A program made the position numbers and the translations under genes. A model generated the notes under the pieces. It ran no database searches. It was not told where the DNA came from and saw only the letters and a list, made by a program, of their open reading frames with translations. From DUZB01 sp964407525 (GTDB lineage Bacteria > Desulfobacterota > DSM-4660 > Desulfatiglandales > Desulfatiglandaceae): 11,676 nt of DNA. This document shows, piece by piece, positions 11,623 through 11,676 of this stretch (position 1 is its first letter; the number at the start of each line of letters is the position of its first letter). The stretch lies in contig CAYOWC010000144.1 of the NCBI GenBank assembly GCA_964407525.1, positions 1 through 11,676 of the forward strand, in the 5' to 3' direction.

Positions 11623-11676
11623 TTAAACCTTATCCTTTTTGGCTTTTTTCTCCTTGCGCTTTTCTTTTAACGTCTT
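11623..11676 (-). CDS. C-terminal end of an unidentified gene with a lysine-rich tail (cut by window edge)
   Basis: Reading the minus strand from the window edge gives 17 codons and a TAA at 11625-11623. The residues are KTLKEKRKEKKAKKDKV, strongly basic. The frame is in phase with the edge, and the next minus-strand gene (fabG-like) begins 106 bp later, so this is plausibly the end of the preceding gene in the same unit. Too little is present to name a family. The 106-bp spacer shows no terminator. Confidence 0.5.
   Translation of the reverse strand, partial: KTLKEKRKEKKAKKDKV

Overview
The window looks like chromosomal sequence from a free-living Gram-negative anaerobe, most likely a Desulfobacterota (delta-proteobacterial) genome. 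This placement is an inference from the gene mix: an iron-sulfur protein with four cysteine clusters, an exported MetX-like hydrolase, a YciH/SUI1 factor, a GEMM-I riboswitch, and intergenic dyad elements built of GGTTnnn heptads. No rRNA or other marker gene is present to settle it. Nearly all genes lie on the minus strand; the one clear plus-strand gene is the MetX-like hydrolase.

Layout. 1-2160 (minus): YciH/SUI1, then an FGGY sugar kinase behind a leader hairpin, then the N-terminus of a nitroreductase cut by the window edge. 2364-4594 (minus): a NYN/LOTUS putative ribonuclease and an RhlE-type DEAD-box helicase; with YciH these make a one-strand cluster of RNA and translation genes. 4660-5739 (minus): a winged-helix/4Fe-4S protein. 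5740-6033 is a divergent intergenic region with promoters facing both ways. 6034-7086 (plus): an exported MetX-like alpha/beta hydrolase ending in a clean intrinsic terminator, which converges on rarD (7148-8080, minus). 8081-9498 is a disturbed region: a heptad-armed inverted repeat, a two-ended PAS-domain remnant, and a strongly structured non-coding segment bracketed by two copies of a 15-bp palindromic repeat.

9499-10540 (minus) is the most interesting unit. A GEMM-I class (cyclic dinucleotide) riboswitch with an intrinsic terminator lies in the long leader of a gene for a secreted protein with an acidic 12-residue repeat. A possible small ORF with its own strong ribosome-binding site lies between terminator and gene. 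The aptamer departs from the consensus as I recall it at positions expected to touch the ligand, and the terminator's 5' arm nearly copies the aptamer's 3' strand. 10785-11516 (minus) is a FabG-type reductase, preceded by the lysine-rich C-terminal end of another gene cut by the window edge.

A second theme is a set of snap-back elements at about 1656-1785, 2174-2346 and 8130-8297, with related tracts at 9059-9100 and 9354-9388. Their arms are tandem degenerate words of 7 (once 8) nucleotides on a GGTTnnn pattern. The words differ between loci but the design is the same. A third is a 28-nt promoter-like block, identical at 24 positions, upstream of both the NYN gene and the iron-sulfur gene.
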